Shown: positions 26,503-35,118 of the stretch, piece after piece | Numbering within the stretch: the first letter of the stretch is position 1 | Layout: each line of letters starts with the position of its first letter | NCBI RefSeq assembly: GCF_002709775.1 | Contig: NZ_PAQR01000061.1 | Span: forward strand, 1 to 55,932 | Length of the DNA stretch: 55,932 nt | Origin: Thalassospira sp. | GTDB lineage: Bacteria > Pseudomonadota > Alphaproteobacteria > Rhodospirillales > Thalassospiraceae | Reading direction: 5' to 3' | Notes under the pieces: model-generated | Told to the model about the DNA's origin: nothing | Database searches by the model: none | What the model saw: only the letters and a program-made list of their open reading frames with translations | Position numbers and translations under genes: made by a program

Positions 26503-27219
26503 ATGTCCGAGCTGCTGCTGAGAGTCCAGAAACGCGAAAAACTCGCCGATCAGCTTTATGGTCAGATCCTTGAGCAGATCATCTCGGGCAATCTTGCCGA
26601 GGGTGCCAAGCTGCCTTCGGAAAACGAGATTTGCGCATCCTTTGGCGTGTCGCGCCCGGTTGTGCGCGAAGCATTGCGCAAACTGCAGTCCGACGGGCTG
26701 GTCTATGCCCGCCAGGGGGTGGGATCGTTTGTTAAAAAGCGCCCGCCACAAGGCCTGATCGAATTTGGTGGGGTGAGTGATGTCGCAGGCCTCCTGCGTT
26801 GTTTTGAAGCCCGGTCTGCGATTGAAGGCACAACCGCGCGCATGGCAGCCGAACGGGCCAGTGCCCGTCATCACCGCGAAATTGAAAATGCGCTTACGAT
26901 GCTTGAAGACGGGGTGGCTGCCGGTGACATCGCCGATAAGGCTGATCTGGCCTTTCACATGGCCATCGCGCGGGCCAGCGGGAACGAGATTTTCGTCACC
27001 ATTTTGAATTCCCTGCATGAAGTGATGGGTAAATCCATGCGCGTTGCGCTGAATATCACGCGCGGCGGATCGGCCGAGCGTGCGCAAAAGGTTTTGAGCG
27101 AGCATCGCCAGATCTATGATGCGATCCTGAGCCACGATGGTGCTAGTGCCGAACTTCTGATGCGCTACCACCTGCATCAGGCCCGCCAGCGTGTCACCGA
27201 TCACGCCCGCGACCGGTAA
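26503..27219 (+). CDS. FadR-type GntR regulator (second of two)
   Basis: 238 residues. The winged helix (QLYGQILEQIISGNLAEGAKLPSENEI, then FGVSRPVVREALRKL and YARQGVGSFV) occupies residues about 13-80, and an FCD domain with KADLAFHMAIARASGN and SEHRQIYDAIL follows. A GGGGGG-rich ribosome site precedes the ATG. Upstream, TTACAAG is repeated 13 bases apart (26463 and 26476); downstream lies a perfect FadR-type palindrome (27308-27323). It likely controls the lactonase and/or TRAP genes. Confidence 0.92.
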   Translation: MSELLLRVQKREKLADQLYGQILEQIISGNLAEGAKLPSENEICASFGVSRPVVREALRKLQSDGLVYARQGVGSFVKKRPPQGLIEFGGVSDVAGLLRCFEARSAIEGTTARMAAERASARHHREIENALTMLEDGVAAGDIADKADLAFHMAIARASGNEIFVTILNSLHEVMGKSMRVALNITRGGSAERAQKVLSEHRQIYDAILSHDGASAELLMRYHLHQARQRVTDHARDR

Positions 27220-27307
27220 TCACGGCGGAACTCTTACCAACACCCGGAATTCTATAATTTCTGTTTTTTCAGCAGGCTAAGCTGCGAAACGGGCCGGGCA
27301 GAAGGCC

Positions 27308-27323
27308 GATTGTCATGACAATC
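27308..27323. promoter_or_regulatory. 16-bp perfect palindrome, probable GntR/FadR operator
   Basis: GATTGTCATGACAATC is fully symmetrical and contains TTGTCATGACAA, which fits the general FadR-subfamily pattern T-GT-(N)-AC-A. It lies between the second FadR gene and the lactonase gene, with TTGACA (a possible -35) four bases downstream. Confidence 0.7.
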
Positions 27324-27370
27324 CTGTTGACAAGCAGGGGCCGCAAACGGCACACCAGAACATAACAATA

Positions 27371-27386
27371 AATAATCATATGAATT
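27371..27386. promoter_or_regulatory. Shared operator motif, site D (first lactonase)
   Basis: AATAATCATATGAATT shares ATCATATGA with the site upstream of the aldose epimerase and lies just before the lactonase ribosome site. Confidence 0.5.
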
Positions 27387-27400
27387 CGGGAGTGTGTATG

Positions 27401-28294
27401 ATGACGGGTGGTGTGATGTATCAGCCGGAAATTCTTTCTGACGAAACCTTCACCTTGGCGGAATGCCCCAACTGGGATGCTGCCAACAACCGGCTTTACT
27501 GGACCGATATCCTGAATTGCAAGCTGCATTCCCTTGATGTGGCAACGGGTGCGCGCAAGACATGGACCTTTGATAGCGAACTTGGCTGTTTTGGCCTGAC
27601 CGATCACGGACGCATCATCGTAGCCCTTCGCAAGGATATCATTTTCCTTGATCCTGAAACCGGTGATCGTGCGCCGCTTTGTCGGATCGAAGACGGCATT
27701 AACAGCCGCACCAATGATGGCAAGATTGGCCCGGACGGCGCGTTCTGGGTCGGCACAATGGATGACAATCCCGACAAGATGCCGATTGCCTCGCTTTATC
27801 GCATCACGGCTGATGGCAAGGTCGAGGAAAAGGCAACCGGGTTCAAGATTTCCAACGGCATTGCCTGGTCGGCGGATGGATCGAAAATGTATCACTCCGA
27901 TTCACGTGGGCCGTGGGTCAACCGGTGGGACTTTGATGTCGCCACGGGCAACATTGGCAATTGCACGCGCTATCTTGATCTTGATGACACGCTGGGCCGC
28001 CCGGATGGCGGGGCGGTTGATCTTGAAGGGTGCTATTGGTCGGCCGGTGTGTCGGCGGGCAATCTCAATCGATTTGCCCCGGATGGCACGCTTTTGAAAT
28101 CGATCCCGATGCCGATGCCCAATCCGACCATGCCGTGCTTTGGTGGGCCGGATATGAAAACGCTTTATGTCACCAGCCATCAGGAAGGATACAGCCCGGA
28201 AAAACGTGCTGAATTCCCGCATGCAGGCAAGCTGGTCAAGCTGCGCGTTGAAGTACCCGGTGTTCCGGTCAACAAGTTCCGCGAAAACGGCTAA
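27401..28294 (+). CDS. SMP-30/gluconolactonase-family lactonase (first)
   Basis: About 297 residues, six-bladed beta-propeller that uses one divalent metal to open sugar lactones. The metal and substrate positions are visible: Glu in LAECPNWDAANNRLYWTDI, Asn-Asp in SRTNDGKIGPDGAFWVGTM, Asn in ISNGIAWSADGSKMYHSDS and Asp in GRPDGGAVDLEGCYWSAG. I take the ATG of the ATGATG pair that follows GGGAG; an ATG farther upstream overlaps the putative operator. In this cluster it probably opens the aldarolactone made by uronate dehydrogenase; an L-arabino- or galactono-lactone is the alternative. Confidence 0.9.
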   Translation: MTGGVMYQPEILSDETFTLAECPNWDAANNRLYWTDILNCKLHSLDVATGARKTWTFDSELGCFGLTDHGRIIVALRKDIIFLDPETGDRAPLCRIEDGINSRTNDGKIGPDGAFWVGTMDDNPDKMPIASLYRITADGKVEEKATGFKISNGIAWSADGSKMYHSDSRGPWVNRWDFDVATGNIGNCTRYLDLDDTLGRPDGGAVDLEGCYWSAGVSAGNLNRFAPDGTLLKSIPMPMPNPTMPCFGGPDMKTLYVTSHQEGYSPEKRAEFPHAGKLVKLRVEVPGVPVNKFRENG

Positions 28295-28313
28295 GTCCCG
28301 GACGCGCTAAAAC

Positions 28314-28347
28314 AAAAGCCATGCGACGGGATGTCGCATGGCTTTTT
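28314..28347. terminator. Bidirectional intrinsic terminator
   Basis: AAAAGCCATGCGAC pairs with GTCGCATGGCTTTT around a short GGGAT loop, with T-runs outward on both strands. It lies between the convergent lactonase and hydratase genes. Confidence 0.9.
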
Positions 28348-28381
28348 TGTTGGGTTGGATCCGGACTGTAAGCCGCCCAGA

Positions 28382-29146
28382 TCAGACCTTTTTGATGTCG
28401 GCCGTCACCGTGCCCAATCCTTCAAAGATCGCTTCGATCTTGCCATGCGGGCTGATGGTCGGAAGCGCACAGGCACCCGTGGTGATCACGTCGCCTGCCT
28501 TAAGGCTTTTGCCGCGCTTGGCAAGGAAGCCGACAAGATATTCCAGTCCGCCAAAGATTTCCGGCCAGGCATCGGGATCATCGTTGCTGGCAAGTACTTC
28601 GCCGTCACTTTTGGTGGTGACTTTGCCGCCGATAAAGCCAAGGTCGCGCCAGCCTTCGATTTCCGGGCCGAGGATGAAGTGGCTGGTCGAATTAAGATCG
28701 GCCAGCGTCTGGATCGGGTCCTGCTTTTCGTGATAGCGGCGATCGGCAATCTCGATCGCCAGATGCATGCTTTTGATGTGATCTAGGATGTCACTTGATG
28801 TCGCATCCGGGGCCGGCGTGCTGTCCATGACAACGGCAATTTCCGCCTCGATATTGGGGAAATGGATGTCATCGGTGGTCAGTGTCGCGTCATCGCCAAG
28901 GATACGACCATCAAGCAACGGGCCGACGAGCGGGCCGTCCGCGCCGATCTTTTCCTGTGCCGCGCGGGTCGCAACCGCAAGCTTCCAGCCCGCCTGCGCG
29001 ATGCCGACAAGTGCCAGGGTGGCATCCTGAATGGCATAAGCGTCGTCAAAGGTTTTGGGGGCGATGTCGGCGGGCAGGGGATCAATCAGGGTGTGTTTGG
29101 TAAAGGCATCGGCAAGGATGCGGCTGGCAGCAGTGATATCAGTCAT
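28382..29146 (-). CDS. 2-keto-4-pentenoate hydratase / FAH-superfamily enzyme
   Basis: 254 residues with the MhpD/HpcG layout: AYAIQDATLALVGIAQAGWKLAVATRAAQEKIG, then the metal-binding FPNIEAEIAVVMD, and a C-terminal KAGDVITTGACALPTISPHG. The family hydrates or decarboxylates 2-oxo-enoic acids, or cleaves related acids, in Mg-dependent fashion. It sits head to head with kdgD, and both have the TCATCATA motif in the shared promoter. This points to a role in sugar-acid rather than aromatic catabolism, for example on a dehydrated keto-deoxy sugar acid, but the substrate is unproven. Confidence 0.85.
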   Translation of the reverse strand: MTDITAASRILADAFTKHTLIDPLPADIAPKTFDDAYAIQDATLALVGIAQAGWKLAVATRAAQEKIGADGPLVGPLLDGRILGDDATLTTDDIHFPNIEAEIAVVMDSTPAPDATSSDILDHIKSMHLAIEIADRRYHEKQDPIQTLADLNSTSHFILGPEIEGWRDLGFIGGKVTTKSDGEVLASNDDPDAWPEIFGGLEYLVGFLAKRGKSLKAGDVITTGACALPTISPHGKIEAIFEGLGTVTADIKKV

Positions 29147-29208
29147 TCCCGGTCTTCTTGGCTGTGGCGTTGAATGGATCGCCAGAGCCTAACGGGCTTT
29201 GATCGCAA

Positions 29209-29225
29209 AGTCATCATACCAATCA
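29209..29225. promoter_or_regulatory. Shared operator motif, site B (hydratase)
   Basis: AGTCATCATACCAATCA shares the eight-base core TCATCATA with the epimerase site. It lies about 65 bases upstream of the hydratase start, on the left side of the divergent promoter. Confidence 0.5.
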
Positions 29226-29349
29226 ACCCGATTCGAGAAAATCGGACGAAAATCACCGTTTTATACCAAAGTCGAAAGAGCCGGAAATGTCGCAGAAAAC
29301 TCGGTTTTTTCGGCTTTCTCAGGGCTTTGTAAAAGTCTGAGTATTATGT

Positions 29350-29378
29350 TTGACAAAGTGATATGATGAATTTATAGA
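29350..29378 (+). promoter_or_regulatory. kdgD promoter with operator site C in the spacer
   Basis: TTGACA (29350-29355) and TATAGA (29373-29378) are 17 bases apart. The spacer AAGTGATATGATGAATT contains, on the other strand, TTCATCATATCACTT, another copy of the shared motif. An operator exactly between -35 and -10 is the classic place for repression by steric block. Confidence 0.7.
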
Positions 29379-29413
29379 ATCGTCATAGTTGTTTTGACGC
29401 ATACAGATATTAA

Positions 29414-30349
<936 letters not shown>

Positions 30350-30388
30350 TTAGTAATCGGGGCGCTATGCCTGCATGAACCTGCCTTT

Positions 30389-30417
30389 TACCCCGGCAGG
30401 CCTGACTTGCCGGGGTA
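30389..30417 (+). terminator. Hairpin after kdgD
   Basis: TACCCCGGCA pairs with TGCCGGGGTA around an 8-9 base loop. No T-run follows, so it may be a 3'-end stabiliser or a factor-assisted terminator. Confidence 0.55.
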
Positions 30418-30478
30418 ACTGATTGCGACGCCAAAACAACAATCGGCGCGCAGAAAAACGAAGCAGCTATTAGACTAG

Positions 30479-30511
30479 TTGTTAACAAATCTTACAGTTG
30501 TGTTTACAAGT
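30479..30511. promoter_or_regulatory. Candidate FadR-type sites before the TRAP operon
   Basis: The palindrome TTGTTAACAA (30479-30488) is followed by TTACAG and TTTACAAGT. The TTACAAG element also occurs twice upstream of the second FadR gene. A looser relative of the TCATCATATGA motif (GGATTATATGAG, 30522-30533) follows. Confidence 0.4.
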
Positions 30512-30601
30512 GACGGATTGTAGGATTATATGAGAAAAAATGACCCCAAAGGGGCATCAAGGCTTTTACGTAAATGACAAATCGTCTCGGGAGGAACCCA
30601 A

Positions 30602-31594
30602 ATGAACAAGTTTATCAAAACCACGACACTGACGATCGCGGCCGCAGCCGTTTCGGTTGCGCTGGCATCCGGTGCGCAGGCTAAGGAATGGCGCGGCTGG
30701 AATATCCATCCGCCGGAATATCCGGTTTCGACCGGCATGGAAGAATTCGCCAAGCTGATCAATGAAAAGTCCGGTGGCGATCTTGAAGCCAAGGTTTATC
30801 ACGGTGGTGTTCTCGGCGATCAGCCGGACGCGATTCAGCAGGTCCGCCTTGGTGGTCTGGACTGGGCTGTTTTCAACCTCGGCCCGCTCGGTGAAGTTGC
30901 CCCGGAAGCCAACGTTGTTTCGCTGCCCTTCATCTTCAAAAGCGTCGATGCCATGCATGACGTTATGGATGGCCCGGCTGGTCAGCAGATTGCTGATGGC
31001 CTGATCGCAGCTGGCTTGCAGCCGCTTGGCTGGTACGATTCCGGTGCGCGTTCTTTCTACAACTCCAAGCACCCGATCAACACCCCGGCCGATCTGCAGG
31101 GCCTGAAATTCCGCGTCATGAGCAACGACCTGTATGTTCAGATGGTTGACTCGCTTGGCGGTAACGCGACCCCGATGGCGTATAGCTCGGTCTATCAGTC
31201 GCTTAAAACCGGTGTGATTGACGGTGCGGAGAACAACTATCCGTCCTATGACAGCTCCGGCCACTTTGAGGCTGCCAAGTACTACTCGGTCACCCAGCAC
31301 CTGATTCTGCCGGAATGCCTGTGCATGAACAAAGCGCTTTATGACAGCCTTTCGGACGAAGAGAAAAAGACTGTGCACGAAGCTGCTGAAGCTTCGGTAA
31401 CTGTCCAGCGTGCTGCCTGGGCCGCCCGTGCCGAGCAGTCCAAGGAAAAAGTCATTGCTGCTGGCATCGAAGTTAACGAAATCGCTGACAAGCAGGCCTT
31501 CCAGGACGCTATGCAGCCGGTTTACGACAACTTCCTGAAGTCCAACCCGGATCTGGCTGACCTGGTCAAAGCCATCCAGGATGCGCAGAAATAA
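30602..31594 (+). CDS. dctP: TRAP transporter solute-binding protein, DctP family
   Basis: 330 residues. The signal peptide ends at GAQA (FIKTTTLTIAAAAVSVALASGAQA). The DctP fold shows LPFIFKSVDAMHDVMDG, the selectivity-helix region GLKFRVMSNDLYVQMVDSLGGNATPM with the carboxylate-binding Arg, and VIDGAENNYPSY. Placement next to kdgD and uronate dehydrogenase suggests D-galacturonate or D-glucuronate as ligand, the known role of several DctP proteins in such clusters. GGGAGG precedes the ATG. Confidence 0.93.
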   Translation: MNKFIKTTTLTIAAAAVSVALASGAQAKEWRGWNIHPPEYPVSTGMEEFAKLINEKSGGDLEAKVYHGGVLGDQPDAIQQVRLGGLDWAVFNLGPLGEVAPEANVVSLPFIFKSVDAMHDVMDGPAGQQIADGLIAAGLQPLGWYDSGARSFYNSKHPINTPADLQGLKFRVMSNDLYVQMVDSLGGNATPMAYSSVYQSLKTGVIDGAENNYPSYDSSGHFEAAKYYSVTQHLILPECLCMNKALYDSLSDEEKKTVHEAAEASVTVQRAAWAARAEQSKEKVIAAGIEVNEIADKQAFQDAMQPVYDNFLKSNPDLADLVKAIQDAQK

Positions 31595-31607
31595 GACAGT
31601 ATATCGA

Positions 31608-31640
31608 AAGGGCGGCGATTTAATCGTCGCCCTTCTTTTT
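31608..31640 (+). terminator. Hairpin between dctP and dctQ
   Basis: AAGGGCGGCGATT pairs with AATCGTCGCCCTT (one G-T pair), followed by CTTTTTGT. It probably terminates part of the transcripts so that the binding protein is made in excess over the permeases. Confidence 0.8.
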
Positions 31641-31691
31641 GTCCTGTGACTATTCTATTTCCAGTTAAAACATTATCTGGCAGCACAATTG

Positions 31692-32237
31692 ATGTTTTCT
31701 CGTTTGACCAATTTGATCGACCGCCTCGGCGGTGGTATCGCCGGTCTGCTGAATTTGATTGGCGGTCTGGCGCTTGTTGCCCTGATCCCGAGCTTCGGCT
31801 GGCTGGTGTTCGGGCGTTATGTCCTTAATGAAACACCAACCTGGGTGGAACAGGTCTCTCTTATTCTGATTGTCCTGATTACCTTCCCGGTGGCCGCCGC
31901 CGGTATGCGCGATAACAGCCATTTGTCTGTGTCATTTTTCCGTGATGCGCTGCCGCCAAAAATTGCCGCGAGCGTTGCTGCGATCAGCTATGCTGCCATG
32001 GCGTGGTTCGGCTACTGGATGCTGATTGGCGGGATGGATCTGGTCGCCTTTAACTGGGCGAAGACCATGCCGATCATTCATATTTCCGATGGTTGGCGGT
32101 CTGTGCCGATGGCGGTTTGCGGCGCCGGGATCATGTTCTACAGCGTGGTGCATATCCTCAAGATCATCGCCGGATGGCAAACGATTGCGCGTGCTGGCAT
32201 CTATCACGACGACTTGCTTAACAAGGACGCTGAATAA
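31692..32237 (+). CDS. dctQ: TRAP transporter small permease, DctQ family
   Basis: About 181 residues with four hydrophobic segments. The family signatures FGRYVLNETPTWVEQVSLILIVLITF and AAAGMRDNSHLSVSFFRD are present. The start is the ATG of a TTGATG pair; no strong ribosome site is visible, consistent with low expression. The stop TAA abuts the ATG of dctM. Confidence 0.92.
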   Translation: MFSRLTNLIDRLGGGIAGLLNLIGGLALVALIPSFGWLVFGRYVLNETPTWVEQVSLILIVLITFPVAAAGMRDNSHLSVSFFRDALPPKIAASVAAISYAAMAWFGYWMLIGGMDLVAFNWAKTMPIIHISDGWRSVPMAVCGAGIMFYSVVHILKIIAGWQTIARAGIYHDDLLNKDAE

Positions 32238-33524
32238 ATGGGCATGACCATTCTTCTGGGCGTGTTTGCCATCGGTATTCTGATTGGTATGCCCGTTGCC
32301 ATCGCACTGGGCATTGCTGCCCTTGGCGCATTCTTTTTCGAAGGCCTGCCAACCCTGATCGCGTTTCAGCGTATCGGATCGGGGGTCAGTACCTTTTCGC
32401 TTCTGGCCATTCCGTTCTTCATCTTTGCCGGCGAGCTGATGCTTCATGGCGGGATCGCCACAAGGCTGGTGCAATTCGCAACCGCGCTTGTCGGCAGTCG
32501 CCGTGGCGGCCTTGGCATCGTGAACGTGTTTTCATCGATGCTGTTTGGCGGCATTTCCGGTTCCGCAGTGGCCGATACATCCGCCCTTGGGTCGATCCTG
32601 ATCCCGGTGATGAAAAAGGAAGGCTACCGCGCGGATTACGCGGTCAACGTGACGGTGACATCGTCGATTGCCGGCATCATGATCCCGCCAAGCCATAACA
32701 TGATCCTGTATGCGGTGGCGGCCGGCGGGGGGATTTCGATCTCCAAGCTGTTTATGGCCGGTGTCGTTCCGGGCATTATCATGTGCGTGTTACTCGGCCT
32801 TGCCACATGGCTGGTTGCAATTCGCCATGGCTATCCGGCCGAACCGTTCCCTGGCTGGGCAGTAGTATGGCGCACGGCCGTGCGCGCCATTCCGGGCTTC
32901 TTTACTGCTGTCATTATCGTCGGCGGGGTTCTGAGCGGTGTCTTCACCGTGACAGAGTCTGGCGCGATTGGTGTGGCCTATGCGCTGATTATCACGGGGC
33001 TGGTTTATCGCGAGCTCAGCTGGGCTGGCTTTATTGCCGCGGTCAAGCAATCGGCCAAGACGACCGCACTTGTGATGCTGCTGGTCGGGTGTGCATCGGC
33101 CTATGGTTACATGCTGGCCTTTTATCAGGTGCCCGATGCCCTGGCCGAGGCGATTACCGGCATCACCGACAATCCGATCATGGTGCTGTTGCTGATCAAT
33201 ATCATGCTGTTGATTGCCGGCATGATCATGGATATGGCAGCCCTCATCCTGATCTGTACGCCGATCTTCCTGCCGCTTGCCATGCAGTTTGGCATGGACC
33301 CGATCCAGTTCGGCATGGTGCTGATGATGAATTTGGGGCTTGGCCTGTGTACGCCGCCGGTGGGATCGTGCCTGTTTGTCGGGTGCGCGATTGGCGGGGT
33401 TAAAATCGAAAAAGCCGTGCAGTCGATCTGGCCATTTTATCTGGCGATCCTGAGTGCGCTTTTGCTGACAACCTATATCCCTGCGATTTCCATGACGCTT
33501 CCGAACCTTGTGTTCGGCGAGTAA
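32238..33524 (+). CDS. dctM: TRAP transporter large permease, DctM family
   Basis: 428 residues, about 12 hydrophobic segments. The DctM signatures are FFIFAGELMLHGGIATRLVQFA, SSMLFGGISGSAVADTSALGSI, IPPSHNMILYAVAAGG and LGLCTPPVGSCLFVGCA. It uses a sodium gradient to move the substrate handed over by DctP. It begins directly after the dctQ stop, so the two are translationally coupled. Confidence 0.95.
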   Translation: MGMTILLGVFAIGILIGMPVAIALGIAALGAFFFEGLPTLIAFQRIGSGVSTFSLLAIPFFIFAGELMLHGGIATRLVQFATALVGSRRGGLGIVNVFSSMLFGGISGSAVADTSALGSILIPVMKKEGYRADYAVNVTVTSSIAGIMIPPSHNMILYAVAAGGGISISKLFMAGVVPGIIMCVLLGLATWLVAIRHGYPAEPFPGWAVVWRTAVRAIPGFFTAVIIVGGVLSGVFTVTESGAIGVAYALIITGLVYRELSWAGFIAAVKQSAKTTALVMLLVGCASAYGYMLAFYQVPDALAEAITGITDNPIMVLLLINIMLLIAGMIMDMAALILICTPIFLPLAMQFGMDPIQFGMVLMMNLGLGLCTPPVGSCLFVGCAIGGVKIEKAVQSIWPFYLAILSALLLTTYIPAISMTLPNLVFGE

Positions 33525-33561
33525 CGGATCGCGGGTAAAATCGATATCAAAGAGGATGGTT

Positions 33562-34356
33562 ATGAAACGTTTGCTGATTACCGGTGCCGGTGGGAATCTT
33601 GGCAAGATTTGCCGTGAAGGGCTTAAGGGCTATGCCGATGCCATTCGCCTGTCCGATATATCGCCGATGGACCCGGCTGGTCCGAACGAGGAAGTCGTGC
33701 AATGCGATCTTTCGGATCGGGAAGCCGTGATCGAACTGACCAAGGATGTTGATGGCATCATTCATCTGGGCGGTATTTCGATTGAGGCGGCCTTTGATGA
33801 CCTGCTTCAGGCGAACCTTGCCGGGACCTATAACCTTTATGAAGGCGCGCGTCAGAACGGGGTAGGGCGGATCATGTTTGCCAGCTCCAACCACGCGATC
33901 GGCTTCCATCCCCGCACCGAAAAGCTTGATGACAAATCCGAACTGCGCCCCGACAGCCTTTATGGCGTAACCAAATGCTATGGCGAGGCAGTGGCGAGCT
34001 ACTATTACCACAAGTTCGATGTTGAAACTGTGTCCTTGCGCATCGGGTCGTGCTTTGAAAAGCCGCGCGATCGCCGGATGCTTTCGACCTGGATGAGCCC
34101 GCGCGATTTCATCTCGCTGATGAAGGCGATCTTTGCTGCGCCGATGACCGGCCATCTGGTGATGTATGGCGTTTCGGACAATAAATCGAAATGGTGGAGC
34201 AACGATCACGCCGATTTCCTTGGCTGGAAACCGCAAGACAGCTCCGAGCAATTCCGCGCCGAGATCGAGGCAGTCTTCCCGCCCGAAGATCGCAAGGATC
34301 CGGCTGTGATCTATCAGGGCGGTGGTTTCGCCGCCAAGGGGCATTTCGAGGACTGA
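33562..34356 (+). CDS. udh: Uronate dehydrogenase (extended SDR)
   Basis: 264 residues. It oxidises D-galacturonate or D-glucuronate to the aldarolactone with NAD+. The Rossmann motif is LLITGAGGNLGK at residue 4, the catalytic Ser region FASSNHAIGFH, and Y134/K138 in SLYGVTKCYGE. Length and the NHAIGFHPR segment match Agrobacterium Udh. AGAGGA precedes the ATG at proper spacing, so the longer frame upstream is not used. It closes the TRAP operon, 37 bases after dctM. Other NAD-dependent epimerases are possible but the context supports Udh. Confidence 0.92.
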   Translation: MKRLLITGAGGNLGKICREGLKGYADAIRLSDISPMDPAGPNEEVVQCDLSDREAVIELTKDVDGIIHLGGISIEAAFDDLLQANLAGTYNLYEGARQNGVGRIMFASSNHAIGFHPRTEKLDDKSELRPDSLYGVTKCYGEAVASYYYHKFDVETVSLRIGSCFEKPRDRRMLSTWMSPRDFISLMKAIFAAPMTGHLVMYGVSDNKSKWWSNDHADFLGWKPQDSSEQFRAEIEAVFPPEDRKDPAVIYQGGGFAAKGHFED

Positions 34357-34387
34357 CCTCAGCCTTGCTGCCAAAAAGATGAATGCC

Positions 34388-34420
34388 AAAAGGGCCTGCG
34401 AAAGCGGGCCCTTTTGCTTT
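34388..34420 (+). terminator. Intrinsic terminator after udh
   Basis: AAAAGGGCC pairs with GGCCCTTTT, with further G-C pairs around a GAAA loop, followed by GCTTTTGG. It separates the uronate operon from the second iron system. Confidence 0.88.
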
Positions 34421-34463
34421 TGGAATTGACGCCGGAGCTGGATGGCTTATAAGCACTAATGAA

Positions 34464-34482
34464 AATGATAACAGTTATCATT
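34464..34482. promoter_or_regulatory. Perfect palindromic Fur box before second FecI sigma
   Basis: AATGATAACAGTTATCATT is a perfect 19-base palindrome composed of the GATAAT-type repeats of the Fur consensus, 23 bases before the sigma ATG. Confidence 0.88.
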
Positions 34483-34504
34483 ATCGAATTCTGGATGTGC
34501 AGCT

Positions 34505-35029
34505 ATGGCGGTCTGTGACCGTTCCTGGGATAACCTTTATCAGCAATATCATGATCGGTTGTTGCGACAGGTGCAGAAATATCTGCCCGCGCGCGACGAA
34601 AGTCATGACGTCTTGCAGGACCTTTATGTCCAGCTGCGCCACCGGAATATCGACCCGGATGAAATTGCCAATCCGCCAGCCTTTCTGATGCGCATGGCGA
34701 CCAATCTGGCGATTGATGCCCTGCGCCGGAACAACCGCAACCCGGTTGAATTCACCGATCCGGCCGAAATCAGCGAGATGGATGGCATGGCCAGCCAGTC
34801 AGCCAGCCCTGAACAAATCAGTGCAGATCGCCAACGTCTTGATATCATTCGGCGTGCGATTGATGACCTGCCGCCGCGCTGTCGCGAGGTGTTCCTGCTG
34901 TGCAAACGGGATCATCTCAGCACGGTGGAGGCGGCAGAGCATCTTGGCATTAGTCGCAATATGGTCGAAAAGCATTTGCGTCAGGCGCTTGGACATTGCA
35001 AACAGGTGTTGGCGCGCCATGAAAACTAG
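34505..35029 (+). CDS. FecI-type ECF sigma factor (second system)
   Basis: 174 residues. Region 2 is DESHDVLQDLYVQLRH with NPPAFLMRMATNLAIDALRRN (residues about 30-75), and region 4 is AIDDLPPRCREVFLLCKRDHLSTVEAAEHLGISRNMVEKHLRQAL. It is only distantly similar to the sigma at 9.7 kb, so the two systems are not a recent duplication. It probably directs transcription of the TonB receptor at 36.3 kb, and is itself iron-repressed through the upstream palindrome. Confidence 0.94.
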   Translation: MAVCDRSWDNLYQQYHDRLLRQVQKYLPARDESHDVLQDLYVQLRHRNIDPDEIANPPAFLMRMATNLAIDALRRNNRNPVEFTDPAEISEMDGMASQSASPEQISADRQRLDIIRRAIDDLPPRCREVFLLCKRDHLSTVEAAEHLGISRNMVEKHLRQALGHCKQVLARHEN

Positions 35030-35118
35030 GATCAGGACTTCCGACATCCTCTTTTGTGCGGCTCGTTCGTCATATAAACAACAGCATCATCAGCCAGAAG
35101 CCGGGTAACGACACTGCC

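Noticed and set aside
33547..34389. 280-codon minus-strand frame over uronate dehydrogenase
   Set aside because: Antisense shadow; Udh motifs on the plus strand are complete.
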